A model generated the notes under the pieces. The model was given only the letters and a program-made list of their open reading frames with translations, had not been told where the DNA came from and ran no database searches. Shown one piece after another: positions 7,689-16,897 of a stretch of 64,000 nt of DNA (positions are counted from its first letter, which is position 1; every line of letters starts with the position of its first letter). Both the position numbers and the translations under genes were made by a program. The stretch is from positions 620,001 to 684,000 of the forward strand of contig NZ_CP114291.2 of NCBI RefSeq assembly GCF_027111355.2, written 5' to 3'. This DNA is from Flavobacterium eburneipallidum. Its GTDB lineage: Bacteria; Bacteroidota; Bacteroidia; Flavobacteriales; Flavobacteriaceae.

Positions 7689-9248
7689 TCAATTCACAAT
7701 AATAGTTTTCTGCCAAGACTGCCCTTTAGAATACAACTTTAAGATATAAACTCCTTTCGGAATATTATTGATTTTTAGTTCATTTACACCAGTTTTTAAG
7801 TCTGTAAATTCTCTTGTAACTTGTCCCAAAGAATTAATTAATTGGGCTTTTTCAACAAAATCTTTTAGTTCAATAAATAAAGTATGTGAGACAGGATTAG
7901 GCCATATTCTAAAAAAAGTTGCTGTTTCCTGCTGGGTAGAAAGATTTTCTTTCAGGGTGAATTTCAAAATAGCGCCAGGATTTGACATCGTACTTACAGT
8001 GTTCATACCTGATGCATCTGATGTTTTTCCAGAAGAATCGGTAATGATGTAAAAAGATTTTCCGTCGGGAGAAACTACAATATCGCGATACCGGTTTTGA
8101 GTATAAAACAATTGTGTAACATCATTTTGTTCTACTGCAGTTCCGTTCGCATTTAGTTTCACTCGGTAGATTCTACCTTTTTTTAAACTGGTCACTAATA
8201 ACGAATTTTTCCATGATGGGATGGCATCACTTTCGTAAATGGCGATACTGGACGGAGCGATATTGGGACGACACATCCAAGAATCTGTACAAGCAGGATC
8301 TTTATAGGAATTAGGCAGAAACATGGAGAGAATAGGATCCTGATAATTAGTAGCCGTAAAAGAAGTTTCATTGCCAGCCAGACAGCCATCAGTATCATAT
8401 TGTAAATTGTCTTTTATACCTGCTACAAAGGGCCAGCCATAATTTTTTCCTGAATTCATAATATTAATTTCATCATCGGAACTGGGGCCTTGTTCATCGG
8501 AATATAAAAGGCCATTGGTGCCAAAAACAAGCCCTTGCGGATTGCGATGTCCATACGTATAGATATGACTTTTAACACCGTTTATAGTTGGGTTGTCAGC
8601 AGGAATCGTTCCATCGGTATTCAATCGCAACAATTTTCCAGGATATTTTGCCCAGTTTTTGGCATCTATTTCTTGTTGAGTTGGTAGGAATTGAGCCAAA
8701 TTAGTATTACATGCTTTATTGGCTTGGTCACCAATAGTGTAATACAGTTTTTTATCTGGACCAAAAAGCAACCTGCCTGAATTGTGATCATTATAAGCAG
8801 GAAGATTGTCAATTAAAATCACTGGCGAAGACAAAGAGCCGTCATTTCCGTTCAAACTATAGGTGTAGCGAACCAATCTTTGTTTTTCGTTGGCAATGCT
8901 AGTTCCAACGGTATGAGATAAATATACATAAGGACTTCCTGTTAAGAATCCCTCGTCAAAGGCGAAACCCAGAAGTCCATCTTGACCACCTGAAGAGTAA
9001 GCACCTGCTATTTGTATTAATTCATCTCGCTGACCTGTAGTTGGGTTTATCCTAACCACTTTTCCTGCTGTTTTTTCAGTTACCCACAAATAATTATCAG
9101 GGCCATAATTCAAATCAAACGGAACACTTAATAAATTATTTGCGCCAATTTGGGTCATAGTAAAGGTTTCATTTTGTGCTTGAATTCTAGGACAGGATAG
9201 AATACAAAAAAGTAAAATGATAATAGGTAATCGATTACATAAGTTCAT
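7689..9248 (-). CDS. Secreted PQQ-type glucose/sorbosone dehydrogenase with T9SS C-terminal sorting domain
   Basis: 519 residues. Signal peptide to about residue 24 (PRIQAQ). The central about 400 residues are a glucose/sorbosone dehydrogenase beta-propeller: NGPD/GPDNYLWVTEK, the active-site block NDHNSGRLLFGPDKKLYYTIGDQ, YGHRNPQGL, SDEQGPSSDDEIN and GKNYGWPF. The last about 75 residues (FRIWPNPVSHTL to GVYILKLY..KTIIVN) form a Por-type (type A) sorting domain. Such proteins are exported by type IX secretion and attached to the surface or released. Family members oxidise aldose sugars with a PQQ cofactor; the sugar here is unknown. It lies downstream of the feo operon on the same strand with a 174-nt gap. 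Confidence 0.9.
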   Translation of the reverse strand: MNLCNRLPIIILLFCILSCPRIQAQNETFTMTQIGANNLLSVPFDLNYGPDNYLWVTEKTAGKVVRINPTTGQRDELIQIAGAYSSGGQDGLLGFAFDEGFLTGSPYVYLSHTVGTSIANEKQRLVRYTYSLNGNDGSLSSPVILIDNLPAYNDHNSGRLLFGPDKKLYYTIGDQANKACNTNLAQFLPTQQEIDAKNWAKYPGKLLRLNTDGTIPADNPTINGVKSHIYTYGHRNPQGLVFGTNGLLYSDEQGPSSDDEINIMNSGKNYGWPFVAGIKDNLQYDTDGCLAGNETSFTATNYQDPILSMFLPNSYKDPACTDSWMCRPNIAPSSIAIYESDAIPSWKNSLLVTSLKKGRIYRVKLNANGTAVEQNDVTQLFYTQNRYRDIVVSPDGKSFYIITDSSGKTSDASGMNTVSTMSNPGAILKFTLKENLSTQQETATFFRIWPNPVSHTLFIELKDFVEKAQLINSLGQVTREFTDLKTGVNELKINNIPKGVYILKLYSKGQSWQKTIIVN

Positions 9249-9422
9249 AAATTATTGGTTTTCGGTCTGTTAATTTTATAAAGTAACAAATAAAATACCA
9301 ATTTATCAAAAATATAAATCGTCTTATTCATCGAGGATTGATAAAGGGAAGATAAAAAAAGATGGTTTTTTGAATCAGAAAACAGCTTACAAAGAAGCTT
9401 GAAAATTGGGAAGAAAAATATT

Positions 9423-9551
9423 TTAATTACACCCACAATCTGTACCACTACAATTTTTATCTGATTTTTTCTTTTTTATAAAGAATTTTTTAATCAAAAA
9501 TCCAACGGCAATTCCTAGAATGGCAAATGCTATAATTTTCTGAAAATCCAT
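9423..9551 (-). CDS. FeoB-associated Cys-rich membrane peptide
   Basis: 42-residue ORF: a short hydrophobic helix (FQKIIAFAILGIAVGFLIKK) followed by a basic Lys run and a C-terminal Cys cluster (NCSGTDCGCN). This is the layout of the FeoB-associated Cys-rich peptides found beside feoB in many bacteria. It starts 14 nt after the PAS gene stop and ends the feo operon. The family is thought to assist ferrous-iron transport or metal handling; here that is inferred from layout and location. Confidence 0.85.
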   Translation of the reverse strand: MDFQKIIAFAILGIAVGFLIKKFFIKKKKSDKNCSGTDCGCN

Positions 9552-9565
9552 TTTTTTAGTTTGTT

Positions 9566-10087
9566 TTAGGATGCAATTTTCTCTAAAGCAATATAGTTCT
9601 GAAACGCTCCGTTTTTGTCAAACATCGGATAGGCTTCGATTTCGCACCAGTATGAATCGCCATTTTTTCGGTAATTTAAAATTACTTCTTTAAAGGGTTG
9701 CAACTGATTTAGAGCGGTTTTTATTTTTTTTCTAGTAGCTATAGAAGTGCCTTCGCCTTGAAACATAGCTGGAGATTTCCCTAGTATTTCATCGGGTTGA
9801 TAACCACTTATTTTAGCAATAGTATTGGATACAAATACAATTTTGAAATTTTTATCAGTAACAATAAGTTCTCTGTTTTCTTTTCGGGCTTGTTTCAAAT
9901 AATCTTGTTTGATATTCCAATTCGATTGTAATTTTTTAAACAAAACAACATCCGAAAAAGAGTCTTTTCGAAATTCCCAAGTAGTCAAGGGTAAGGATTG
10001 CAATTTAAGTTTGCTGTAATTTAGAGCACAAGCATTTTCATAATTTCTCATAATACAACTATTTATTTCTGAAACTGTAAAATTCAA
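9566..10087 (-). CDS. PAS-domain protein in the feo operon (LOV-like fold without the photoactive Cys)
   Basis: 173 residues with a single C-terminal PAS domain (about 70-170): ELIVTDKNFKIVFVSNTIAKISGYQPDEILGKSP, then NYRKNGDSYWCEIEAYPMFDKNGAFQNYIALEK. This resembles LOV-type PAS domains, but the photoactive GxNCRFLQ motif reads GKSPAMFQG, so the flavin-adduct cysteine is absent. There is no kinase, cyclase or DNA-binding output. It starts 16 nt downstream of feoB and is probably co-transcribed. Inference: a redox, metal or small-ligand sensor that modulates FeoB by protein contact; the partner is unknown. Confidence 0.8.
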   Translation of the reverse strand: MNFTVSEINSCIMRNYENACALNYSKLKLQSLPLTTWEFRKDSFSDVVLFKKLQSNWNIKQDYLKQARKENRELIVTDKNFKIVFVSNTIAKISGYQPDEILGKSPAMFQGEGTSIATRKKIKTALNQLQPFKEVILNYRKNGDSYWCEIEAYPMFDKNGAFQNYIALEKIAS

Positions 10088-10103
10088 CGGAAAGATACTC
10101 TTT

Positions 10104-12203
10104 TTATTTTAAAATCTGAAAAGCAATCAATGCTACAAAATAAGCTAATCCGCTCATTAGAAACAACTGCATCGCTGGCCATTTCCAAGAATTAGTTTCT
10201 TTTTTAGTAATCGCTAGCGTACTGGCACATTGCATAGCAAAAGCGTAAAAAAGCATCAAGGATATTCCAGAAGCAAAATTGAATATTTTTTTACCCGTCA
10301 CTGGGTGAATTTCTTCTTGCATTTTATTTTTGATAGTGGCTTCATTATCACTGCTTCCCACACTATAAATAGTGGCTAATGTGCCCACAAAAACTTCTCT
10401 AGCAGCAAACGAACTGATAATGGCAATGCCTATTTTCCAGTCATAACCTAGTGGAGAAATGGCAGGTTCGATGGCTTTGCCCATAATTCCGATATACGAA
10501 TTCTCCAGTTTTTGAGAAGCTACTGCGTTTTCAAATTCCGTTTCGTTTAATGGCTTTTCAATGGTTCTTTCTTTGACGATAGTTTCGGCTTCATTGAAAT
10601 CTTTTCCGGGGCCGGAAGAAGCTAAAAACCATAAAATAATAGAGATTGCTAAAATGATTTTACCCGCACCAACAACGAATGCTTTTGTTTTTTCGACTAC
10701 ATTGATAGCAACGTTTTTGAAAAGCGGTAGTTTATAGCTTGGCATTTCGACTACAAAATAGGTTTTGGTATCTAGTTTTAAGACTTTGTTCAAAATATAA
10801 GCCGACAAAATCGCTGTTCCAAATCCTAAAAGATACAACAACATCAATGATAATCCCTGCATATTTAAAATACCAAAAACACGTTCGTTAGGAATTACCA
10901 ATGAAATGATGATGGCATAAACGGGCAATCTCGCCGAGCAAGTCGTGAAAGGAGTTACTAAAATGGTAATCAACCGTTCTTTCCAGTTTTCGATATTTCG
11001 AGTAGCCATAATCGCTGGAATAGCACAAGCCGTTCCCGAAATTAAGGGCACGACACTTTTGCCTGAAAGTCCAAATCGGCGCATGATTTTATCCATCAAA
11101 AAGACCACACGACTCATATAACCGCTTTCTTCGAGTATGGAAATGAATAGAAAAAGAAATGCAATTTGTGGAATAAATATCAAAATCCCTCCAATTCCAG
11201 GAATAATTCCCTGCGAAAGCAAATCGGTTAAAATTCCGCTAGGTAATTTTTCGGAAGCCCAGCTGCTCAAAGAGGCAAAAGTGCTGTCAATAAAATCCAT
11301 AGGAATGGTTGACCAACTAAATATTGATTGGAAAATTATAAATAAAATGGCTAAAAAGATACAATAACCCCAAAATTTATGAGTTAGAATATTATCCAAT
11401 CGGGTTCTAAAATCGGTTGCTGTTGAAGCATCTACTTTCAAACCTTCTTTGAGAACATCATTGATAAATTGGTAGCGTTTTATGGTTTCTTTTTGTTGTA
11501 AACGTTTCAGTTCCGAATGCGGTTTGGTAAATGTACTTCGGATTTCATTGCGTTCTAAATTCAAAAAATTGACATCTTGCGTAATCACCAACCATAATTT
11601 GTACAACAACTGGTTGGGAAATGCTTTTTGTAAATTTTCAAAATAAGGAGAATCAATTACTGACGCATTCAAGCAGGGTTCATGCGAAATGATTTTATAA
11701 GAAACAATCAGCTCTTTTAATTCTTCAATTCCAGAACCTTTTCTGGAACTGACTAAAGCAATCTTGGTTTTTAATTTTTCTTCTAAATATGGAATATCAA
11801 GCGAAATCCCTTTTCGTTCCATTCGATCCGCCATATTGATGACTAATATCGTTGGAATTTCAAGGTCTTTTATTTGAGTGTACAGCAGTAAATTTCGTTT
11901 CAAATTCTCCACATCAGTGACCACAATAGCTACATCGGGAAACAATTTGTCATTTTTGTTCAGCAACAATTCAATAACGACACTTTCGTCCATCGAGCTG
12001 GCATTCAAACTATAAGTTCCAGGTAAATCGAGAATATTGGCTTTAATATTATGGGGTAATTTGCAAAAACCCATTTTTTTCTCAACCGTAATTCCGGGAT
12101 AATTCCCCACTTGCTGGTTCAAACCCGTAAGTTGATTAAAAACAGAAGTTTTCCCCACATTTGGATTTCCAATAAGAGCGACATTGATATTTTGCTGAAT
12201 CAT
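10104..12203 (-). CDS. feoB: Ferrous iron transporter FeoB
   Basis: 699 residues. N-terminal G domain: G1 GNPNVGKTS (12-20), G3 DLPG (59-62), G4 NMAD (123-126), and a G5-like VSSRKGSG. The membrane part holds the FeoB gate repeats, with conserved cysteines in SGTACAIPAIMATR and TPFTTCSARLPVYA, and a C-terminal FAAREVFVGTLATIY block. It imports Fe2+ across the inner membrane under control of GTP binding. It overlaps feoA by one base (TAATG), implying translational coupling. Length and motifs are normal for the family. Confidence 0.97.
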   Translation of the reverse strand: MIQQNINVALIGNPNVGKTSVFNQLTGLNQQVGNYPGITVEKKMGFCKLPHNIKANILDLPGTYSLNASSMDESVVIELLLNKNDKLFPDVAIVVTDVENLKRNLLLYTQIKDLEIPTILVINMADRMERKGISLDIPYLEEKLKTKIALVSSRKGSGIEELKELIVSYKIISHEPCLNASVIDSPYFENLQKAFPNQLLYKLWLVITQDVNFLNLERNEIRSTFTKPHSELKRLQQKETIKRYQFINDVLKEGLKVDASTATDFRTRLDNILTHKFWGYCIFLAILFIIFQSIFSWSTIPMDFIDSTFASLSSWASEKLPSGILTDLLSQGIIPGIGGILIFIPQIAFLFLFISILEESGYMSRVVFLMDKIMRRFGLSGKSVVPLISGTACAIPAIMATRNIENWKERLITILVTPFTTCSARLPVYAIIISLVIPNERVFGILNMQGLSLMLLYLLGFGTAILSAYILNKVLKLDTKTYFVVEMPSYKLPLFKNVAINVVEKTKAFVVGAGKIILAISIILWFLASSGPGKDFNEAETIVKERTIEKPLNETEFENAVASQKLENSYIGIMGKAIEPAISPLGYDWKIGIAIISSFAAREVFVGTLATIYSVGSSDNEATIKNKMQEEIHPVTGKKIFNFASGISLMLFYAFAMQCASTLAITKKETNSWKWPAMQLFLMSGLAYFVALIAFQILK

Positions 12204-12442
12204 TATAAGTTGTTTTTGATGAGTTCAACTTCAATGTCACGGGCAGTTTCTAAACGAATGGCAAGATGCGAACCGTTGATATCCAAAAACAAAGGATCGC
12301 CAAAAGGGGCAATTTGAAGTAATTCGACCATATTCCCCGGCAAACAACCCATTTCGAGTAGTTTAAGCGGAATAATATCAGCATCAAAATCTTTGATCAA
12401 GGCTTTCTCTCCTTTTTTTAAGTTGGCTATTGTAGTTTGCAA
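12203..12442 (-). CDS. feoA: FeoA-type ferrous iron transport accessory protein
   Basis: 79-residue SH3-like FeoA domain: LKKGEKALIKDF, LLEMGCLPGNMVELLQIAPFGDPLFLDINGSHLAIRLETA. It is a cytoplasmic partner of FeoB. First gene of the operon, overlapping feoB by one base. A Bacteroidota promoter with an overlapping inverted repeat lies just upstream (12465-12497), consistent with iron-responsive control. Confidence 0.95.
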   Translation of the reverse strand: MQTTIANLKKGEKALIKDFDADIIPLKLLEMGCLPGNMVELLQIAPFGDPLFLDINGSHLAIRLETARDIEVELIKNNL

Positions 12443-12464
12443 TTCTTATTTAGATTGATTTTAG

Positions 12465-12497
12465 ATTGTAAAAATAGACAATTATTCTTTATTGCAA
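12465..12497 (-). promoter_or_regulatory. feoA promoter with overlapping candidate metal-regulator operator
   Basis: On the minus strand, TTG (12497-12495), an 18-nt spacer, then TATTTTTA (12476-12469), one mismatch from TAnnTTTG. The inverted repeat ATTGT-N8-ACAAT (12465-12482) covers the -7 element, where a repressor would block RNA polymerase. Fur- or DtxR-type control is expected for feoAB, but the motif is not a recognised Fur consensus, so the regulator identity is inferred. Confidence 0.5.
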
Positions 12498-12535
12498 GAC
12501 ATTTATGTTTTCAGTTGTGTTAAAATAGGTCTAAT

Positions 12536-13201
12536 TTATTCTTCACACAAGAAATTAATATCCTCAATCAACTTTTGAATATCTTCTTTTTTGGTTCCGT
12601 CATAAAAACCACGAACTCGTTTTTTGGTATCCACCAGAACAAAGTTTTCGGTATGCACCATATCGTATTGTTCTTCGGGTTTTCCTTGTTTTACGGCCAG
12701 ATAGGATTTTCTTGCCATGGTGTAAATGGCTTTTTTGTCGCCAGTAACCAAGTTCCATTTGCTGTCAATAACACCATTTATTTTGGCATATTCTTTCAAA
12801 ACCGAAACGCTGTCCACATCAGGCATAACGCTAAAAGATAGAATTTTGACTTTGGGGTTGTTCAGAAATGCCTTTTGAACATCGACCAAATTAGTGGTCA
12901 TTTTGGGGCAAATTGATCCGCAAGTCGTGAAGAAAAAATCGGCTACATAGACTTTGCCCTCGTAATCTTTTTGGGTAATGGTTTTGCCATTCTGATTGGT
13001 AAACGAGAAGTCGGCAATGCGATGTTTATTGGCAATATATTGCACCGTTGTATCCACTAATTCAGGATTTACGTCAGCAGGATTGTATATCGGCAGTGAT
13101 TTTTTTGGCTTCAATGCGGTGTAAAAAAGCGAAATCACAATGATAGAAAACACGAATAACACTCCAAAGAATTTTCGATACTTATAGAAAAAAGATTTCA
13201 T
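12536..13201 (-). CDS. Sco1/SenC-family copper-binding thioredoxin-fold protein
   Basis: 221 residues from the ATG at 13201; an upstream in-frame ATG at 13219 would add six residues but leaves the TM helix less well placed. One N-terminal TM anchor (about 11-30), then a thioredoxin-like domain with the copper/redox motif C94-GSI-C98 and the distal ligand His183 (MVHTENF). Sco proteins deliver copper to the CuA site of cytochrome oxidase or serve as thiol-disulfide reductases on the outer face of the inner membrane. No oxidase genes are adjacent here. Confidence 0.92.
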   Translation of the reverse strand: MKSFFYKYRKFFGVLFVFSIIVISLFYTALKPKKSLPIYNPADVNPELVDTTVQYIANKHRIADFSFTNQNGKTITQKDYEGKVYVADFFFTTCGSICPKMTTNLVDVQKAFLNNPKVKILSFSVMPDVDSVSVLKEYAKINGVIDSKWNLVTGDKKAIYTMARKSYLAVKQGKPEEQYDMVHTENFVLVDTKKRVRGFYDGTKKEDIQKLIEDINFLCEE

Positions 13202-13469
13202 AAAAATAATTTGGTACAAAAGTACAAAATGCGTGTTTTAAAAAAGGATAGATGATTTTATTTTAATTATATTTTAAAAAGAAATAACATCTTAAAAATT
13301 ACAGTATTGATTTTTTTTTCTTTATTTTTATTAGATTCTTTCGGAGTGGACACTAATTTTAATTTAAAATTATTGTTTTAAGTAAGTATAAATCAGTTTA
13401 TTGTCATAATAAATGCCAAGCATAATTATAATTTATTTAAAAAAAATATTAATAGAATAGAAAATCAAG

Positions 13470-15806
13470 ATGGTAAATTCGAGATCCATAAACGTAAACT
13501 CTTCAAGAATTTCAAGTCCTATCTGGATTTCCTTGATAGTGCTACTGCTTGGTCTTATAGTTACTTTTTGCTTCTCTAATTACTTCTATCAAGAGGAAGA
13601 AACTCAATCTAAAAAAGATTTTATTCAAGTTTGCAATGAGATAAGATCAAAAATAATTACTCGAATTAATATTCAAACAGAGTTTTTAATTAGTGGTTCG
13701 TCTTTTTTTGAAGCTTCGAAAACAGTAACACGAGAGGAATGGAAGTCTTTTAATAAATTCTCTACTGACAATGTCAAGTTTATAGGTGTTCAAGGGTTGG
13801 GTTTTTCGACTGTTATAAAAAGAAAACAGCTTGAAAAACACATTTTAGCCATTCGCAAAGAAGGATTTCCAGAGTATAAAATTTTTCCAGAAGGGGAACG
13901 TACAGCTTATACATCTATAATTTACATCGAACCTCACGACAGAAACAAAGCCGCTTTTGGTTATGATATGTTTTCAGATTCAGTAAGACGCCAAGCGATG
14001 GAAATGGCTAGAGATAGAAATAAACCAGTACTTTCCGGAAAGGTTTTTTTGCGTCAAGAAACAAATAAGAACATTCAAGCCGGCACATTATTGTATGTTC
14101 CGGTCTATGATGAAGTAAGTGTAAATACGATAGAAGCTCGTCGGGATGCTATTGTAGGTTGGGTTTTTAGTGCTTTTCGAATGGACGATTTGATGAATAG
14201 TATTTTAGGAAATGTTCATATAAGAAATAAAGCAAACATAGGTTTACAAATTTATGATAATGGCAGTGTTCAACAAAAAGCACTGTTATTTGATAGTCAT
14301 AAAAGTCAAAAAATTGAAGATCAAGCCAAAATTTCAACTCGAACAATACCTGTTTTTTTGAACAACAGAAAATGGACTTTGGTTTTTTCTCAATCTTCCG
14401 AAAACGCATTTTTTTCTACCAAAATAGTATTTATATCCATAGGAGGAATTGTAATAAGCCTGTTGCTATCTGCCTTGTCCTACTCGTTACTTATCACCAA
14501 ACAACGTGCAAAAAGTATTGCAGAACGATTGAGTTATGACTTGTCAGTTAAAAACCAAGAGTATGAAAGCATTAACAAAACACTCCATAAAAACTACAAA
14601 AAATTAATTTCATCCAGAGAAAAATTAAAAAAAGCCAATGATCAATTAGAAAAGGCCTTGATGAAAGCCAAAGAAAGTGATCAGTTGAAATCGGCTTTTC
14701 TGGCTAATATGAGTCACGAAATTCGAACTCCCATGAACGGAATTATGGGCTTTACGGAATTGCTAAAAGAAACCGATTTTAGTAGCGAAGAACATCAAAA
14801 TTATATTGAAATTATCGAAAAAAGTGGTACTCGACTGCTCAATATCATCAACGATATTGTCGATGTTTCTAAAATTGAAGCAGGTCAAATGAATGTCAGT
14901 CTTTCGGCAACAAATATTGACGAGCAAATGCAGTACATACAAACTTTTTTTAAACCCGAAACTCATGACAAAGGAATTGAATTGGTTGTGAAAAGTTACT
15001 CAAACATGCAGCAAACAGTTATCACTACTGATAAAGAAAAACTATATGCTATTCTGCTCAATTTGGTCAAAAATGCTATAAAATATACCGTTAGAGGCAC
15101 CATCGAGTTTGGGTATGAAATAAAAGGAGATTTCATAGAATTCTTTGTAAAAGATACCGGAATTGGAATTTCAAAAGACAGGCAAAAAGCTATATTCGAG
15201 CGTTTTATTCAAGCTGATTTCAATGATAAAATGGCTAGACAAGGAGCTGGTTTAGGTTTGTCTATTGCAAAAGCTTATGTAGAGTTACTTGGTGGCAAAA
15301 TATGGGTTGAAAGCGAACTTCAAAAAGGGTCAACATTTTATTTTACGCTTCCAAATCATGCCGCTTCAAAGCTAGTTGATGAATCTCAAAAAGGCTTGGC
15401 AGTTCCTCCTGATGACTGGCAATTTCAAAAACTAAAAATACTGGTAACAGAAGATGATGCCATATCCAAGATGTTAATTCTAAAAGCGGTTGAGCCGTTT
15501 AGTAAAGAAATTCTAACGGCTCAAACAGGTTTAGAAGCTATAGAACTGTGTCATAATCATCCTGATATCGATTTGATTTTGATGGATATTCAAATGCCTC
15601 AAATGAACGGTTATGAAGCTATTAAAGAGATAAGAAAGTTCAATAAAAAAGTAATTATTTTGGCTCAAACCGCTTTTGCGCTTGAGGGTGATAAAGAAAA
15701 AACAATAGCTGCAGGATGCAATGGTTATATCTCTAAACCCATCAAAAAACAAGAATTAGCCATTATGATTCAGCATTATTTTGGCAATCGACCTAGTTTG
15801 AACTAG
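13470..15806 (+). CDS. Hybrid histidine kinase with CHASE sensor domain
   Basis: 778 residues: TM1 about 18-38; extracytoplasmic CHASE domain about 70-300 (FIGVQGLGFS, YTSIIYIEPHDRNKAAFGYDMFSD); TM2 about 318-342; coiled coil about 360-405; HisKA with phosphoacceptor His416 (FLANMSHEIRTPMNG); HATPase with N535, DTGIG and GAGLGLSIAKAY; receiver domain with acidic E661-D662-D663, phosphoacceptor Asp706 (LMDIQMP) and Lys756. CHASE domains sense small extracellular molecules. No separate output gene is adjacent, so the phosphate may go to a distant HPt or regulator (inference). Confidence 0.95.
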   Translation: MVNSRSINVNSSRISSPIWISLIVLLLGLIVTFCFSNYFYQEEETQSKKDFIQVCNEIRSKIITRINIQTEFLISGSSFFEASKTVTREEWKSFNKFSTDNVKFIGVQGLGFSTVIKRKQLEKHILAIRKEGFPEYKIFPEGERTAYTSIIYIEPHDRNKAAFGYDMFSDSVRRQAMEMARDRNKPVLSGKVFLRQETNKNIQAGTLLYVPVYDEVSVNTIEARRDAIVGWVFSAFRMDDLMNSILGNVHIRNKANIGLQIYDNGSVQQKALLFDSHKSQKIEDQAKISTRTIPVFLNNRKWTLVFSQSSENAFFSTKIVFISIGGIVISLLLSALSYSLLITKQRAKSIAERLSYDLSVKNQEYESINKTLHKNYKKLISSREKLKKANDQLEKALMKAKESDQLKSAFLANMSHEIRTPMNGIMGFTELLKETDFSSEEHQNYIEIIEKSGTRLLNIINDIVDVSKIEAGQMNVSLSATNIDEQMQYIQTFFKPETHDKGIELVVKSYSNMQQTVITTDKEKLYAILLNLVKNAIKYTVRGTIEFGYEIKGDFIEFFVKDTGIGISKDRQKAIFERFIQADFNDKMARQGAGLGLSIAKAYVELLGGKIWVESELQKGSTFYFTLPNHAASKLVDESQKGLAVPPDDWQFQKLKILVTEDDAISKMLILKAVEPFSKEILTAQTGLEAIELCHNHPDIDLILMDIQMPQMNGYEAIKEIRKFNKKVIILAQTAFALEGDKEKTIAAGCNGYISKPIKKQELAIMIQHYFGNRPSLN

Positions 15807-15817
15807 TAAAATTGGAA

Positions 15818-16627
15818 TCACAAATTGGGTTTTACAAAAGTATAGCTTAAAATAGTTTCAATTTTAGTGCTCGAAATTGTTTTGCCAAAAGAACTGTTTT
15901 CGTCATTAAATTGAGGAAGTTCCAAATTCAAATCAATCGCTTTTTGAGTGTAATATTCCTTTCGACTCGGATGAAAAGGAGTTACGGCATTCAGTGTTTC
16001 GTTCCAGAAATTCAGTTCTATAATTTTCAGCATAATGCCAATGCAATCCTCCTGATGAATGAGATTGATAGGAGCGTTTGGGTTTTCTAAATTCGTTTTT
16101 CCAGCCAAGAATTTTATCGGATTTCGGTCTTCGCCAATTAATCCGCCAAAGCGTAGAATGGTAGTTTCAAAATTGGAATTGTTTTGCAAAAGCTGTTCGG
16201 TTTCCAGTAATTGCTTGCCACTTTCAGTTTGAGGATATGCAGCGGTTTCTTCTGTCACATCAAGCGCAGTCGAAGTATCGCCATAAACTGATGTGGAACT
16301 AACGAAAAGCACCTTCTCAACAGCAGATTTTTCTATAAATGGAACAGTGTTTTTAATCTTGGCTACAAAATTTTCTTTGGATAAGCCACGCAATTTAGGT
16401 GGAATATCAATGATTAGAATCTTCGAATGGTCTAAAAAATTCTCAAAATTTCCAGTTGTTTTGTCTTCTGAAAGTGTAATCACAAAAGGTTGAATTCCTG
16501 AATTTTCTAAAACAGAAAGTTTATCAACAGAAGTTGTCGAACCTTTTATTGAAAACCCTTTATTAAGTAAGGCTTTCGCCAATGGCAAACCCAACCAGCC
16601 ACAACCTAAAATGCTAATTTGTGTCAT
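15818..16627 (-). CDS. NAD(P)-dependent epimerase/dehydratase-like (SDR, YeeZ-type) protein
   Basis: 269 residues, Rossmann fold with the dinucleotide-binding start ILGCGWLGLPLAKALLNKGF and the downstream VLFVSSTSVYGD block with the SDR Tyr. The short C-terminal region and absence of sugar-nucleotide motifs place it with the YeeZ-like extended-SDR group of unknown substrate. It converges on the CHASE kinase with an 11-nt gap and no evident terminator. Confidence 0.85.
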   Translation of the reverse strand: MTQISILGCGWLGLPLAKALLNKGFSIKGSTTSVDKLSVLENSGIQPFVITLSEDKTTGNFENFLDHSKILIIDIPPKLRGLSKENFVAKIKNTVPFIEKSAVEKVLFVSSTSVYGDTSTALDVTEETAAYPQTESGKQLLETEQLLQNNSNFETTILRFGGLIGEDRNPIKFLAGKTNLENPNAPINLIHQEDCIGIMLKIIELNFWNETLNAVTPFHPSRKEYYTQKAIDLNLELPQFNDENSSFGKTISSTKIETILSYTFVKPNL

Positions 16628-16831
16628 TATATAAAAAATTGAATGCTCAAAAGTAGATTAAATTATTGCTATAACTACTTGAAAAGTGAAGAAATGATGA
16701 CTTTGCAACCCACAAAATTAATCAAGCAAAACAAATGCTTATTTGTAATAAAAGACTATTATATTTGGATAATTTTACAAAAAATAAGGAGTATTGATTT
16801 TTTGAAAGTTAGAACTGTATATTGTAAAAGG

Positions 16832-16855
16832 GTACGAAGTCTCCCGACTTCGTAC
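16832..16855. repeat. Perfect 10-bp palindrome, dispersed repeat copy 1
   Basis: GTACGAAGTC, loop TCCC, GACTTCGTAC. A closely related copy lies at 17418-17441 on the other side of the lipoprotein gene, and a decayed copy at 5684-5722. The 270-nt gap 16628-16897 shows no supported gene; the reading frame there crosses this repeat. Confidence 0.8.
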
Positions 16856-16897
16856 AGTGTTATTCTCCTTAATGTTAACCCAGAAAAAAAATAAATT

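Noticed and set aside
9245..9448. 67-codon minus-strand frame between the Cys-rich peptide and the GSDH gene
   Set aside because: Overlaps the better supported 42-residue FeoB-associated peptide and lacks conserved features; low-complexity Lys/Leu composition fits AT-rich noise.
16643..16894. 83-codon plus-strand frame upstream of the lipoprotein gene
   Set aside because: It runs through the palindromic repeat and has no recognisable features.
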